DNA of 64,000 nucleotides from Chloroflexota bacterium (GTDB lineage: Bacteria; Chloroflexota; UBA11872): the NCBI GenBank assembly GCA_022824865.1, contig JAJDZD010000046.1, positions 62,001 through 126,000 of the forward strand. The letters are read 5' to 3'. This document shows, piece by piece, positions 54,784 to 63,529 of the stretch. Each line of letters starts with the position of its first letter. Position 1 is the first letter of the stretch. Position numbers and translations under genes: made by a program. The notes under the pieces were generated by a model. It made no database searches. It had not been told where the DNA came from and was given only the letters and a program-made list of their open reading frames with translations.

Positions 54784-55722
54784 TCAGCCGGCCAAGCTGA
54801 GGTAGTGGACGGGGGCGAGGCCGGATTGGGTGCGCCATTGGTTGAAGGTCATGCCGTCGATGAGGAAGAGGCGGTCTTTCATGGTTCCGCTTTCGATCAT
54901 GCGCTGGGCGTCGTCGGAGAAGTTGCCGGTGGTGATGAGGTAGGCGCGTTGGGCTCCGTGAAGCGACATGGATCCGAGGAGGTCGCTTACGGCCCGGTAC
55001 TCGACGGCCTCGTCATGCGACTGCAGCTGGCACTGCACGATTGCCGAGGGTCGGGATTGATCGCCGCCGGATTGGAAGGTCTTGATGTCGATTCCGCGGC
55101 TGGAAGCATCGTCCGCGATCTGGACGTCTTCGTCATCGAAGCGGCGTTCAAGGGTTTCGGCGACTACGCGTTCGAACTGGCTGGGCACGACGACGTAGAG
55201 GGCCTCGCCCTGGTACTCGGGCTGGACCTCGGGCACCGGGGCCGTCTCAGTCTCGGGTTCGGGCTCGGGTTCGGAATCCTCGGCAATCGGGGGCTGACGT
55301 TCCTGTTGTTGAAGGCTTTGCTGTTGTTCGGTCAGGGCCGCCAATCTCTCCTCGTACTCGGCCTTGAGGCGATCGAGTTCAGCCTGACGTTGGGCAAGTC
55401 CGTCGTCTCGCGGCGACGCACGCGACCTGACCAGTTCGAGTTGCGCACGATGTTTGCGGCGCACCTCTTTCAACTCGGTCTCGTGACTGCCCTTCAGCGC
55501 CTCGACGGTCAAGGCTTGATTGGCTTGCAGCTGCTCGATGCCTTCTCGCGAAAGCGACATATAGAGGGCAATAAACCAACAAATCACCGTCCAGCCCAGG
55601 AAGAAATTAAGCGCGACCACCATTGTCTTTTCGCGATGAATCTTGGTGGAAACTATGATTGTTGGAAGAAAATACAGAACAATTATTGCGATAACCGTAA
55701 AGAAGCCGCCGATACCTTCCAC
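54784..55722 (-). CDS. Superinfection-immunity membrane domain fused to an Mrr-like nuclease domain
   Basis: 312 residues. Residues 1-57 form two membrane helices with IVLYFLPTIIV and LNFFLGWTVICWFIALYMSL, the pattern of the Imm superinfection-immunity family. Residues about 60-140 are a coiled coil, 142-172 an acidic Glu/Pro linker (EPEPEPETETAPVPE). Residues about 178-300 resemble the Mrr_cat restriction domain: FERVVAETLERRF, SRGIDIKTF (catalytic Asp place), IVQCQLQSHDEAVEYRAV, AYLITTGNFSDDAQ and LFLIDGMTF. The usual Gln-x-Lys reads Gln-Cys-Gln, so cleavage may be lost or changed. It sits 38 bp downstream of uvrA. Confidence 0.75.
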   Translation of the reverse strand: MEGIGGFFTVIAIIVLYFLPTIIVSTKIHREKTMVVALNFFLGWTVICWFIALYMSLSREGIEQLQANQALTVEALKGSHETELKEVRRKHRAQLELVRSRASPRDDGLAQRQAELDRLKAEYEERLAALTEQQQSLQQQERQPPIAEDSEPEPEPETETAPVPEVQPEYQGEALYVVVPSQFERVVAETLERRFDDEDVQIADDASSRGIDIKTFQSGGDQSRPSAIVQCQLQSHDEAVEYRAVSDLLGSMSLHGAQRAYLITTGNFSDDAQRMIESGTMKDRLFLIDGMTFNQWRTQSGLAPVHYLSLAG

Positions 55723-55760
55723 TTGAATCGTTCCTTTCTATTCAGTCATGCTCAGGCGCC

Positions 55761-58709
55761 TCAGGCTGGCGCGACAGCCTTGGCCTCCGTGGATTGTGGC
55801 GAAGTCGATTCGGGCCGGACATCCGGCGATGCCGGGCCGGCGGTCCGGCCGTTGCGCGAGGGGCGGCGGGGACGGTCGCCGGGGGCGAGGACGCGCTGGA
55901 GGTATTGGCCGGTGTAGCTGTCGGGTTTGGCGGCGACGTCTTCGGGGGTGCCTTCGGCGATGAGTTCGCCGCCGGCGTCGCCGCCTTCGGGGCCCAGGTC
56001 GATGATCCAGTCGGCGGACTTGATGACGTCGAGATTGTGTTCGATGACGATGACGGTGTTGCCGGCGTCGGCGAGGCGCTGGAGGACCTGGATCAGTTTG
56101 CGGGTGTCGGCGAAGTGGAGGCCGGTGGTTGGTTCGTCGAGGATGTAGACGGTTTTGCCGGTGGCGCGCTTGGAGAGTTCGGAGGCGAGCTTGATGCGCT
56201 GGGCTTCGCCGCCGGAGAGGGTGGTGGCGGGCTGGCCGAGGCGGATGTAGCCGAGGCCGACATCGACGAGGGTGCCGAGCTTGCGCTCGATGGACGGAAT
56301 GTTCTGGAAGAAGGCGTGGGCGTCTTCGACGGTCATGGCGAGGACGTCGGCGATGGTCTTGCCCTTGTAGGTGATGTCGAGGGCTTCACGGTTGTAGCGG
56401 GCGCCCTCGCAGACCTCGCAGTTGACGTAGACGTCGGGCAGAAACTGCATCTCGATGCGGTTGAGGCCCTGGCCCTCGCAGGCTTCGCAGCGGCCGCCCT
56501 TGACGTTGAAGGAGAAGCGGCCGGGTTTGTAGCCGCGGGCGCGGGATTCGGGGACGGCGGCGAACAAGTCGCGGATGGGGGTGAAGGCGCTGGTGTAGGT
56601 GGCGGGGTTGGAGCGGGGCGTGCGGCCGATGGGGGATTGGTCGATCTCGATGGCTTTGTCGATGTGTTCAAGGCCGCGGATGCGGGAGTGCTCGCCGGGG
56701 ACGTTGCGGCTGCCCCAGATGCGCTGGGCAAGGGCGCGGTAGAGCACGTCCTCGACAAGGGTGCTCTTGCCGGAGCCGGAGACGCCGGTGACGCAGATGA
56801 AGCAGCCGAGGGGGAACTGGACGTAGAGGGACTTGAGGTTGTTGGCGCGGACGCCTTCCAGGGTGAGGTTGGCGCCGTTGCCGGAGCGGCGGGCGATGGG
56901 AACGGGAATGTGTTCGCGGCCGGCGAGGAAGTCGCCGGTGAGGGAGTGGGGGTTGCTTTCAATCTGGTCGGGCGTGCCCTCGGCGACAACCGTACCGCCG
57001 TGTTCGCCGGCGCCGGGACCGATATCGATGACCCAGTCGGCGGAGCGGATGGTCTCTTCGTCGTGCTCGACGACCATGACGGTGTTGCCGAGGTCGCGCA
57101 GGCCCTCAAGGGTGCGGACGAGGCGGGCGTTGTCGCGCTGGTGAAGGCCGATGCTGGGCTCGTCGAGGATGTACATGACGCCGACGAGGCCGGAGCCGAT
57201 CTGGGTGGCCAGACGGATGCGCTGGGCCTCTCCGCCCGAGAGGGTGCCGGCGGAGCGTTCGAGGGTGAGGTACTCAAGGCCGACGGCTTCGAGAAAACCG
57301 AGGCGGGCGTTGATTTCCTTGAGGACCTGCACGGCGATGGTGGCGTCGCGCCGGCTGAGCTCGAGGCCGGTGAAGAATTGCGCGGCGGCCTGGATCGTCA
57401 TGGCGGTGGCGTCGTGGATGGAACTGCCGCCGATGGTGACGGCCATTGACTCGGGTCGCAGCCGCGCGCCCAGGCAGACGGGGCACATGCGGCGGGTCAT
57501 GTAGCGCTCGATTTCGCCGCGGATGTACTCGGACTCGGTGTTTTCGTAGCGGCGGCGGAGGTTGGGGATGACGCCTTCGAACTCGAACTCGTAGGCGCGG
57601 CGGCGGCCGGCGGCGTTGGTGTACTGGACAACCAGGGGCTGGCCGGGCGCGCCGTAGAGGATGACGTCGACGATGGCGGGGTCGAGACGCTCGACCGGAG
57701 TGTTGGTGCGGAAGCCGTACTTGCGGGCGAGGGATTCGATGACGTGGCGGGTGAGGGAGGTCTCGCGGGTGTGGGCCTTGACCCAGGGGGCGATGGCGCC
57801 CTGGGAGATGGAGAGGCTGCGGTTGGGAATGATGAGGGCGGGATCGAGTTCGAGCTTGGAGCCCAGGCCGTTGCAGTCGGGGCAGGCGCCGTGGGGGGTG
57901 TTGAAGGAGAAGAGGCGGGGTTCGAGGTTGGCGAGGCTGACGTGGCCGTTCTTGCAGGCCAGGCGCTCGCTGAGGGTTAGCTCGTCGCCGTCGACGATCT
58001 GGATGGTGACGAAGCCTTCGCCCAACTGGAGCGCAGTTTCCAGCGAGTCGGCGAGGCGCATACGGGAGTCGGGCTTGGGCGTGAGGCGGTCGACGACGAT
58101 GTCGATGTCGTGCCAGAGGTTGCGGTCGAGATCGGGGACGTCGTCGAGCGGAACGACCTGGCCGTCGACGCGGGCGCGGACGAAGCCGGCGCGGCGGGCG
58201 TCGTCAAACACGCCCTTGTGCTCGCCCTTGCGGTGAATGATGACGGGGGCGAGGACCATGAAGCGGGTGTCCTCGTCCCAGTCGAGGATGAGGTCGACCA
58301 TTTCCTGGATGGTCTGGGAGGACAGCGGCTCGCCGCAGGTGTGGCAGTGGGGCTGGCCGATGCGCGCCCAGAGGAGGCGCATGTAGTCGTAGATCTCGGT
58401 GACGGTGCCTACGGTGGAACGGGGGTTGTGGGAGGTAGCTTTCTGGTCGATGGAGATGGCCGGGGAGAGGCCCTCGATCTGGTCGACGTCCGGCTTCTCG
58501 AGCTGGCCGAGGAACTGGCGGGCGTAGGCGGAGAGGGACTCGACGTAGCGGCGCTGGCCTTCGGCGTAGAGGGTGTCGAACGCGAGGCTGGACTTGCCGG
58601 AGCCGGAGATGCCGGAGATGACCACGAGCTTGTTGCGGGGGATCTCAAGGTCGATGTCCTTGAGATTGTGTTCCCGCGCGCCGCGGATGACGATGGAGGA
58701 GTCGGCCAT
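55761..58709 (-). CDS. uvrA: Excinuclease ABC subunit A
   Basis: Damage-sensing ATPase of nucleotide excision repair. 982 residues: first ATP site [20 protein letters not shown], zinc module CHTCGEPL and [23 protein letters not shown], signature [16 protein letters not shown], second ATP site [16 protein letters not shown], zinc pair CEACEGQG and [25 protein letters not shown] and [13 protein letters not shown]. The last 40 residues are a Pro/Ser/Arg tail. ATG at 58709 is set by the [15 protein letters not shown] start. Confidence 0.97.
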   Translation of the reverse strand: MADSSIVIRGAREHNLKDIDLEIPRNKLVVISGISGSGKSSLAFDTLYAEGQRRYVESLSAYARQFLGQLEKPDVDQIEGLSPAISIDQKATSHNPRSTVGTVTEIYDYMRLLWARIGQPHCHTCGEPLSSQTIQEMVDLILDWDEDTRFMVLAPVIIHRKGEHKGVFDDARRAGFVRARVDGQVVPLDDVPDLDRNLWHDIDIVVDRLTPKPDSRMRLADSLETALQLGEGFVTIQIVDGDELTLSERLACKNGHVSLANLEPRLFSFNTPHGACPDCNGLGSKLELDPALIIPNRSLSISQGAIAPWVKAHTRETSLTRHVIESLARKYGFRTNTPVERLDPAIVDVILYGAPGQPLVVQYTNAAGRRRAYEFEFEGVIPNLRRRYENTESEYIRGEIERYMTRRMCPVCLGARLRPESMAVTIGGSSIHDATAMTIQAAAQFFTGLELSRRDATIAVQVLKEINARLGFLEAVGLEYLTLERSAGTLSGGEAQRIRLATQIGSGLVGVMYILDEPSIGLHQRDNARLVRTLEGLRDLGNTVMVVEHDEETIRSADWVIDIGPGAGEHGGTVVAEGTPDQIESNPHSLTGDFLAGREHIPVPIARRSGNGANLTLEGVRANNLKSLYVQFPLGCFICVTGVSGSGKSTLVEDVLYRALAQRIWGSRNVPGEHSRIRGLEHIDKAIEIDQSPIGRTPRSNPATYTSAFTPIRDLFAAVPESRARGYKPGRFSFNVKGGRCEACEGQGLNRIEMQFLPDVYVNCEVCEGARYNREALDITYKGKTIADVLAMTVEDAHAFFQNIPSIERKLGTLVDVGLGYIRLGQPATTLSGGEAQRIKLASELSKRATGKTVYILDEPTTGLHFADTRKLIQVLQRLADAGNTVIVIEHNLDVIKSADWIIDLGPEGGDAGGELIAEGTPEDVAAKPDSYTGQYLQRVLAPGDRPRRPSRNGRTAGPASPDVRPESTSPQSTEAKAVAPA

Positions 58710-58880
58710 AACAGTCCAGCTTAAGCGATTGGGGCTCGGGCTGTTGGCGGCGGGCAATTGCGTCGCGGGTCACTTTGAGTTTCGGGTGGCGCGCAGCGGC
58801 GGCGTAAACGGCGGTCGAGGGGATCGGACGAGACCGCGGGCGGGCACCCGGCGGCGGAAATTGGTGGGGGTGAAGGGGGG

Positions 58881-58937
58881 AGCTATCTCTCGCCAGCCCG
58901 AACCCCCAGAGGGGGTTCGGGCTGGCGAGAGATAGCT
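58881..58937. repeat. Perfect 27-bp inverted repeat with three-base loop
   Basis: Left arm 58881-58907 begins AGCTATCTCTCGCCAGCCCG and ends AACCCCC; loop AGA; right arm 58911-58937 is its exact complement. It lies 171 bp upstream of the uvrA start. It has no T-tract and faces no gene end, so it is not an obvious terminator. A short non-autonomous element or a regulatory structure are the options. Confidence 0.8.
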
Positions 58938-59244
58938 TAGGCCGGTCTTTTGGGCGGGCCGGCGACGAAGGTTGGAGTTGTGAGCGGACGGCAAGAGGAC
59001 TCCAGGGACGCTGGGTGCACGGACGTGGCGAGGGGTTGAAGCGGAGGCGTCTCGACCGGAAGCCGCCAGTCTGAGCCCGGCGCCTAGGCAAAGGGAGGAA
59101 CCAGCCGGGACGCTCGGTGGCGAAAGCGGCGAGGAGGCGGAGGAGGCGGAGGAGGCGGGCGAGCATGGAGGTTCCGGGAGTGGGACGTGGGAAAGGGCAC
59201 GTCAAGTGTACACGAGATGCTTACGAAGGGCAAGGGGGCGGAGG

Positions 59245-59280
59245 AAGAAGTGAGCGGAGAGCAGGGAGGGGTGAGAGAAG
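59245..59280 (+). repeat. Interspersed repeat, GTGAGCGGAGAGCAG family, copy 3
   Basis: AAGAAGTGAGCGGAGAGCAG followed by GGAGGGGTGAGAGAAG, close to copy 1 at 48341-48380. Confidence 0.6.
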
Positions 59281-59387
59281 GCGGGGACGGCGAAGCGGCA
59301 GGCGGACCCGAAGGTCGGAGAGCCGGGGATGCAGGGGATCACCGGGTGGCAGGGGGCGCTGAGATTGACCATGGCGCTGGGTCCCCC

Positions 59388-59435
59388 ACTCGACAAGCTC
59401 AGAGCAGGCCCCTTCGGCAGGCTCAGGACAGGTCT
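59388..59435 (+). repeat. Paired CTTCGACAGGCTCAGG repeats, copies 2 and 3
   Basis: Two units head to tail (ACTCGACAAGCTCAGAGCAGG, then CCCTTCGGCAGGCTCAGGAC), followed by TCCGGGGACACCAGGATGAC and, 60 bp on, by the first 21-nt array. Confidence 0.65.
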
Positions 59436-59495
59436 CCGGGGACACCAGGATGACGGGGCACGAGGGCGCGGGACGGAGGTTGGGCGCGGTTTCTG

Positions 59496-59601
59496 ATGTG
59501 TTCAGTCGATGAGGGCAATGTGTTCAGTTTCCGGCCCGATGTGTTCACTTTTAGGCTGAATGTGTTCACTATTGAGGGCCATGTGTTCAGTGCTCGGCGG
59601 C
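59496..59601 (+). repeat. Array 1 of five 21-nt repeats, ATGTGTTCA type
   Basis: Units start at 59496, 59518, 59539, 59560 and 59581, so the spacing is 22, 21, 21, 21. Each opens with ATGTGTTCA(G/C)T and goes on with a diverged part such as TTCCGGCCCG or TTTAGGCTGA. It is followed by two CTTCGACAGGCTCAGG repeats and then by array 2. Confidence 0.8.
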
Positions 59602-59621
59602 ACGCGGCCCCCTCAAGGCCC

Positions 59622-59670
59622 CCATCGGCAGGCTCAGGGCAGGCCGCTTCGGCAGGCTCAGGACAGGTTT
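59622..59670 (+). repeat. Paired CTTCGACAGGCTCAGG repeats, copies 4 and 5
   Basis: CATCGGCAGGCTCAGGGCAG then GCTTCGGCAGGCTCAGGACA, followed by CTGGGGACGCTGGGATGAC and array 2. The order repeat pair, GGGAC...GGATGAC linker, 21-nt array is the same as before array 1. Confidence 0.65.
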
Positions 59671-59694
59671 TCTGGGGACGCTGGGATGACGGGG

Positions 59695-59821
59695 ATGTGT
59701 CCACTCTGACAGGCCGAGGTGTCCTGTTTTTGGCCCGATGTGTCACCTTTTCGGCCGAATGTGTCCAGATTCCGTCCGGATGTGTCCACTTTGGCGGGGC
59801 AGGTGTCCCGTGAGGAAGGGG
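59695..59821 (+). repeat. Array 2 of six 21-nt repeats, ATGTGTCCA type
   Basis: Units start at 59695, 59717, 59738, 59759, 59780 and 59801, spacing 22, 21, 21, 21, 21. Consensus is close to A(T/G)GTGTCCACTTTTCGGCCG. It differs from array 1 mainly by GTCC instead of GTTC. The same direct orientation and the same first 22-nt spacing show a common origin. Confidence 0.8.
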
Positions 59822-59912
59822 CGAGGGAAGAGTCGTGAGGGGTGCGAGAAAAGGGGCAGGTGCGCTCGGGATGGATGCGGGGACGGGGGCGATTGAATCT
59901 GGCGCTGGGTTC

Positions 59913-59938
59913 CCCTTCGACAGGCTCGGGGCAGGCTC
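59913..59938 (+). repeat. CTTCGACAGGCTCAGG repeat, copy 6
   Basis: CCCTTCGACAGGCTCGGGGC then AGGCTC, followed by TCCGAAGACGCCGGGAATAC, a variant of the linker seen after the paired copies. Confidence 0.6.
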
Positions 59939-60150
59939 TCCGAAGACGCCGGGAATACGACGAATGGGATCGGGGGACGAGCCGGGGCCGGGGATGGCGG
60001 GTGCTGGCAGTGATGTCAATGCCAGCAGTGCAATCAGTGCTTGCGTTGCCGGCAACCGAGGCGCGTAGAGCTCGGCGGCGGGTGCCGAGGCGTTGTGGAT
60101 GCGAGGGCTATGGTTGGGGCGAAAACCCCCAGGTAACCAGGTGCGAGTAG

Positions 60151-61491
60151 ATGCTGCGGTTGTTGCTGGAACGATTGGAGGCGCGGGCCGCGGCGGGCCG
60201 GCCGGTGATGGTGGCGCTGGCAGGCGCGGGGCGGTTTGGGACGAGTGTTGCGGCGCAGATTGCGCAGATCGACGGGTTGCAGTTGGCGGCGGTGGCGGAT
60301 CCCAATGTGGATAACGGGGTTGAAGCGCTCAAGGCGGCCGACTGGGCAAAGGGGCAGTGGCGGCAGTGCGAGGGCGCGGGCGAGGCGCGAGGGGCGCTTG
60401 AGGGCGGGGCGGCCGTGCTGGCGCCGGACGCGGAGGTGCTGGAGTCGGCGCCTATCGACGTGCTGGTGGAAGCAACCGGGATTCCAGAGGTGGCGGCTCG
60501 CAATGCGTGGAACGCCCTGCGACAGGGGCGTCACGTGGTGATGGTGACGGTTGAGGCCGACGTGAGTTGCGGGTGGGCGCTGGCGCGGGAGGCGCGGCGG
60601 CAGGGTGTGGTCTACAGCCTGGCGGCGGGCGATCAGCCGGTGGCGATCATGGAGTTGTACGACTGGGCCAAGGCGCTGGGCCTGGAAGTCGTGGCGGCTG
60701 GACGGGGGACGCGGCGATACCCAGCGGACCGGCATGGCGATCCGGACCGAGCGCTGGCGCGGCTTGGATACGACACCGAGGCAACAGCGCGGCTGCGGCT
60801 GAACGCGCAGATGTACAACTCGTTCCGGGACGGGTCGAAAGCCCAGATCGAGATGTGCGCGGTGTCGAACATGACGGGGCTGCCGCCGGACCGGCGGGGG
60901 ATGCACGAACCGCCGGCGGGACTGGCCGCGTTGCCTGACCTGTTCGCGTCCGCGGATTCAGGCGGATTACTGAAGAGCAGCGGCGTCGTGGACCTGGCGA
61001 ACGGCGTGGGTCCCGACGGCGAGTCGGAGCTGTCCGAGAACATTGCCGACGGCGTGTGGGTGGTGGTGACGTCCGAGCGCGAGCACATCCGGGAGGACAT
61101 GCGGATCCACGGGACACGAGTCTCTGCCGACGGACAGCGGATGGCGCTGTTTCGGGAGTACCACCTGTGCGGGATCGAGACGCCGCTGAGCATCGCGCAG
61201 GCGGCGCTGCTGGGGGCTTCGTCGGGACTGCCGCTCGAGACGCCAACCTCGGAAGTGTTGGCGTATGCGAAGCGTGACCTGCGGCCTGGGGACACGTTGG
61301 ATGGCTCGGGCGGGCGGCTGGTGTACGGGATGATCGACCGAGCCGAGACACTGGAGGCCGAAGGCGTGTTGCCGCTTGGGCTGTCATACGGGTCCAGGGT
61401 GCTCGAACCGATCGCGGCGGATCAGCCGATTCCGGCGGGGGCGGTTGAGGTCAAGGATGGGTCGTTTGTGGCGAAGCTGCGTGAGGGTTAG
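60151..61491 (+). CDS. Homoserine-dehydrogenase-like oxidoreductase with SAF domain
   Basis: 446 residues. Rossmann motif VMVALAGAGRFGTSVAAQIA, then LEATGIPEVAARNAW-like VEATGIPEV and VEADVSCGWALAREA, as in homoserine-dehydrogenase-like NAD(P) enzymes. The last ~100 residues (EVLAYAKRDLRPGDTLDGSGG to VLPLGLSYGSRVLEPIAADQPIPAGAVEV) fit a SAF domain, a small substrate-handling fold of sugar-acid enzymes. It probably acts on a sugar acid or branched polyol; not proven. It begins after the repeat island. Confidence 0.75.
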   Translation: MLRLLLERLEARAAAGRPVMVALAGAGRFGTSVAAQIAQIDGLQLAAVADPNVDNGVEALKAADWAKGQWRQCEGAGEARGALEGGAAVLAPDAEVLESAPIDVLVEATGIPEVAARNAWNALRQGRHVVMVTVEADVSCGWALAREARRQGVVYSLAAGDQPVAIMELYDWAKALGLEVVAAGRGTRRYPADRHGDPDRALARLGYDTEATARLRLNAQMYNSFRDGSKAQIEMCAVSNMTGLPPDRRGMHEPPAGLAALPDLFASADSGGLLKSSGVVDLANGVGPDGESELSENIADGVWVVVTSEREHIREDMRIHGTRVSADGQRMALFREYHLCGIETPLSIAQAALLGASSGLPLETPTSEVLAYAKRDLRPGDTLDGSGGRLVYGMIDRAETLEAEGVLPLGLSYGSRVLEPIAADQPIPAGAVEVKDGSFVAKLREG

Positions 61492-61727
61492 GCCGTCGTC
61501 CGTTAGTTGCGGGTGACGATTCGCGGCGTCCGCCGTGAACGATTCCCAGGGGAGCGCCGCCAAGGAGTCGCCAGCGGGATGCGCGGTATGGTTGGGTGTA
61601 GGAGCGGCGGTTCCCCGTCGGCGTTTACCAGGGGCGACGCGGCTCCGAGTTGTCGAAATCGGGCCGGGCCGTTGCGCCCGGCTTTACGAGCCGCACAGGG
61701 CGGACTGCGGGTCTGAGGTCAGCACTC

Positions 61728-62150
61728 ATGGACAAGCAGACTGCCAACGACCAGCCTCGTCACGCCCTGGCGTTCTTTCTGAATCTGCACGCATCCCAAC
61801 CGCTCATGGTTGGGCTCACGATGCGGTATGAGCTTGACGACGACGTCTGGGTTGGCGTTTGCGAGGAGCTAGGAACCTCCACCTACGACTCGGACCTCGA
61901 GACCGTGATGCACGAACTAAGCGCGCTTGTGCTGCACGAACTCAATGTGCTCGAAGCCGACGGCGAGCGCGAGGGCGTCTTCAGCCGGTGCGGAATTGAA
62001 ACGCTGGCGGTACCGGCCAACGTTCTTCGCCGGTTTCGCGACCCCGACGCGCCGATACCACCGACCAAGAGAGGTCTACCCGAGACCCCGAATGGCGTCT
62101 GGGCCCCGCAAGACCAACTCGCGCCCGCGCTGGAACCCGCCCACCTTTAG
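61728..62150 (+). CDS. HicB-like protein without visible HicA
   Basis: 140 residues. The part MRYELDDDVWVGVCEELGTSTYDSDLETVMHEL (residues about 33-65) follows the HicB-type pattern of a partial RNase H fold (W-V--C-EL...T...S--E----L). The rest has a Pro-rich tail. No small HicA toxin gene lies beside it, so an orphan antitoxin or an unrelated HicB-fold protein are both possible. ATG at 61728 chosen over a longer reading from 61650. Confidence 0.55.
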   Translation: MDKQTANDQPRHALAFFLNLHASQPLMVGLTMRYELDDDVWVGVCEELGTSTYDSDLETVMHELSALVLHELNVLEADGEREGVFSRCGIETLAVPANVLRRFRDPDAPIPPTKRGLPETPNGVWAPQDQLAPALEPAHL

Positions 62151-62490
62151 CCCGGAGCAGACGGATGTCTCCGCGCCTGCTTGTCAGGCTTTCTCGACGC
62201 GAGGGCTGGCATAAGCGGCCAAGCCCTCACGGGATTCTGTTCACCACCGGCAGTGGGCCACTTACCGGAGAGCGACAGTTCCACTCAAGCGTGATCCCAT
62301 TCCGCGGGGGACGTTAGGAGCAATCCTTGGACCCAAGCAGACTGGCTGGGGACAGCGCGGACTGGATGCGCTCTTGGCCAAGCATGGCCTAAGCAGAGGC
62401 AAGGGACCCCGGGCGAGCAGGGGACGACGAGAACAGGCTTGAAAGCTGCGGCGTTGCCGGCCTGGCCTCAAGCAGCGGGGCAGGAGACAG
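62151..62490. other. Intergenic stretch with no recognised feature
   Basis: 340 bp between the HicB-like gene and the convergent VOC gene. No open frame of quality, no clear hairpin and no copy of the repeat families was seen. Confidence 0.4.
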
Positions 62491-62877
62491 CTAGTCGATG
62501 GGCTGGTGGAAGTAGAAGCAGAGGCCGTCGGGGGCGATGAGGAAGAAGACACTCATCTTCTGGCCGCTGTGGTCGTCGATGCGTGATTCGCCGGGGGTGA
62601 GGCCGCTGGCTTCGAGTTCTCGGCGGGCGCGCTCGATGTCGGTGACGAGGATGGCGGCGCCATCGTTGCTGGCGTCGCCGCCGTTGATGGCGAAGCCGAT
62701 CCGGATGCCGTCGCGCTGCATGATGACGGTTGGGACAGGGTCGTCGCGGCGTTCCACTTCCGTGAGGCCCAAGGCATTCGCGTACCACTGCGAAGCCTGG
62801 TCCAAGTCCTCCACCGGGAGCGCCAGGACATCGTCCTGGTACGGGCGGGCCGCCTTGAAGAGTGGTTCGGTGTTCAT
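62491..62877 (-). CDS. VOC-family (glyoxalase/bleomycin-resistance fold) protein
   Basis: 128 residues: ALPVEDLDQASQWYANALGLTEVERR at the start and DHSGQKMSVFFLIAPDGLCFYFHQ at the end give the paired beta-alpha-beta modules of the vicinal oxygen chelate fold. The His and Glu expected at metal sites are only partly present, so the reaction is unknown. ATG at 62877 chosen. The next upstream gene (tag) starts 89 bp before. Confidence 0.8.
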   Translation of the reverse strand: MNTEPLFKAARPYQDDVLALPVEDLDQASQWYANALGLTEVERRDDPVPTVIMQRDGIRIGFAINGGDASNDGAAILVTDIERARRELEASGLTPGESRIDDHSGQKMSVFFLIAPDGLCFYFHQPID

Positions 62878-62965
62878 GGCCGCGATTTCCTTGGTCCTGC
62901 ACAGGCGCTGGGTGTGCAGCCGTGTCACGTCAGAGCGTACTACCGGGATTGCGGGCGGTTGCCGG

Positions 62966-63529
62966 TCAGACTTTGTGGTAGCGGAAGCAGGTGACGAGGT
63001 GGTCGTTGACCAGGCCGGCGGCTTGCATGAAGGCGTAGCAGATGGTGGGGCCGACGAACTTGAAGCCACGGCGATTGAGGTCACGGCTCATGGCGCGGGA
63101 AACGTCGGTTTCGGCTGGGATGTCGTCCAGGGTGCGGAAGGCGTTGCGTTGCGGGCGGCCGTCCACGAAGGACCAAATGAGCGTGTCCAGCGAGCCGAGT
63201 TCGTCGATGGCTCGCAGCGCCGCCCGGGCGTTGCCGACCGTGGCCTGGATCTTGGCGCGGTTGCGGATGATTCGGGGGTCGGCGCGGCGGGCTTCGATGT
63301 CGGCGGGGGTGTAGGCGGCGATTCGCTGGATGTCGAAGTTGTCGAACACCTCGCGGTAGCCCTGGCGGCGGTGGAGGACGGTACGCCAGGAGAGGCCGGC
63401 CTGGGCACCTTCGAGGGTGAGGAGTTCGAAGAGAGCGCGGTCGTCGTGGAGAGGGACGCCCCATTCCTGGTCGTGGTAGGCCTGCATGAGCGGGTCGTCG
63501 CCGGCCCAGGGGCAGCGGGGGCGGTTCAC
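62966..63529 (-). CDS. tag: DNA-3-methyladenine glycosylase I
   Basis: Removes 3-methyladenine from alkylated DNA. 187 residues: RCPWAGDDPLMQAYHDQEWGVP at the N-terminus with the zinc Cys and His, FELLTLEGAQAGLSW (catalytic Glu), and GLVNDHLVTCFRY at the C-terminus with the other zinc His and Cys. ATG at 63529 overlaps the end of the GNAT gene by four bases. Confidence 0.94.
   Translation of the reverse strand: MNRPRCPWAGDDPLMQAYHDQEWGVPLHDDRALFELLTLEGAQAGLSWRTVLHRRQGYREVFDNFDIQRIAAYTPADIEARRADPRIIRNRAKIQATVGNARAALRAIDELGSLDTLIWSFVDGRPQRNAFRTLDDIPAETDVSRAMSRDLNRRGFKFVGPTICYAFMQAAGLVNDHLVTCFRYHKV

Larger units (their letters stand above)
58710..60150. other. Large repeat island between uvrA and the SAF-domain gene
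   Basis: About 1.4 kb between divergent genes with no credible coding sequence. It holds a perfect 27-bp inverted repeat (58881-58937), one GTGAGCGGAGAGCAG repeat, five copies of the CTTCGACAGGCTCAGG repeat and two arrays of 21-nt repeats. A segment at about 59990-60060 resembles 48462-48541. Confidence 0.6.

Noticed and set aside
59496-59813. A 105-residue protein encoded by the 21-nt arrays as heptad repeats
   Set aside because: The frame changes meaning at the 22-nt first units, passes through the CTTCGACAGGCTCAGG repeats, and has no ribosome site; also open in the reverse direction.
59496-59821. CRISPR array
   Set aside because: The unit is 21 nt with no separate spacers; the diverged part is shorter than any spacer and partly conserved, and no cas gene is in the window.
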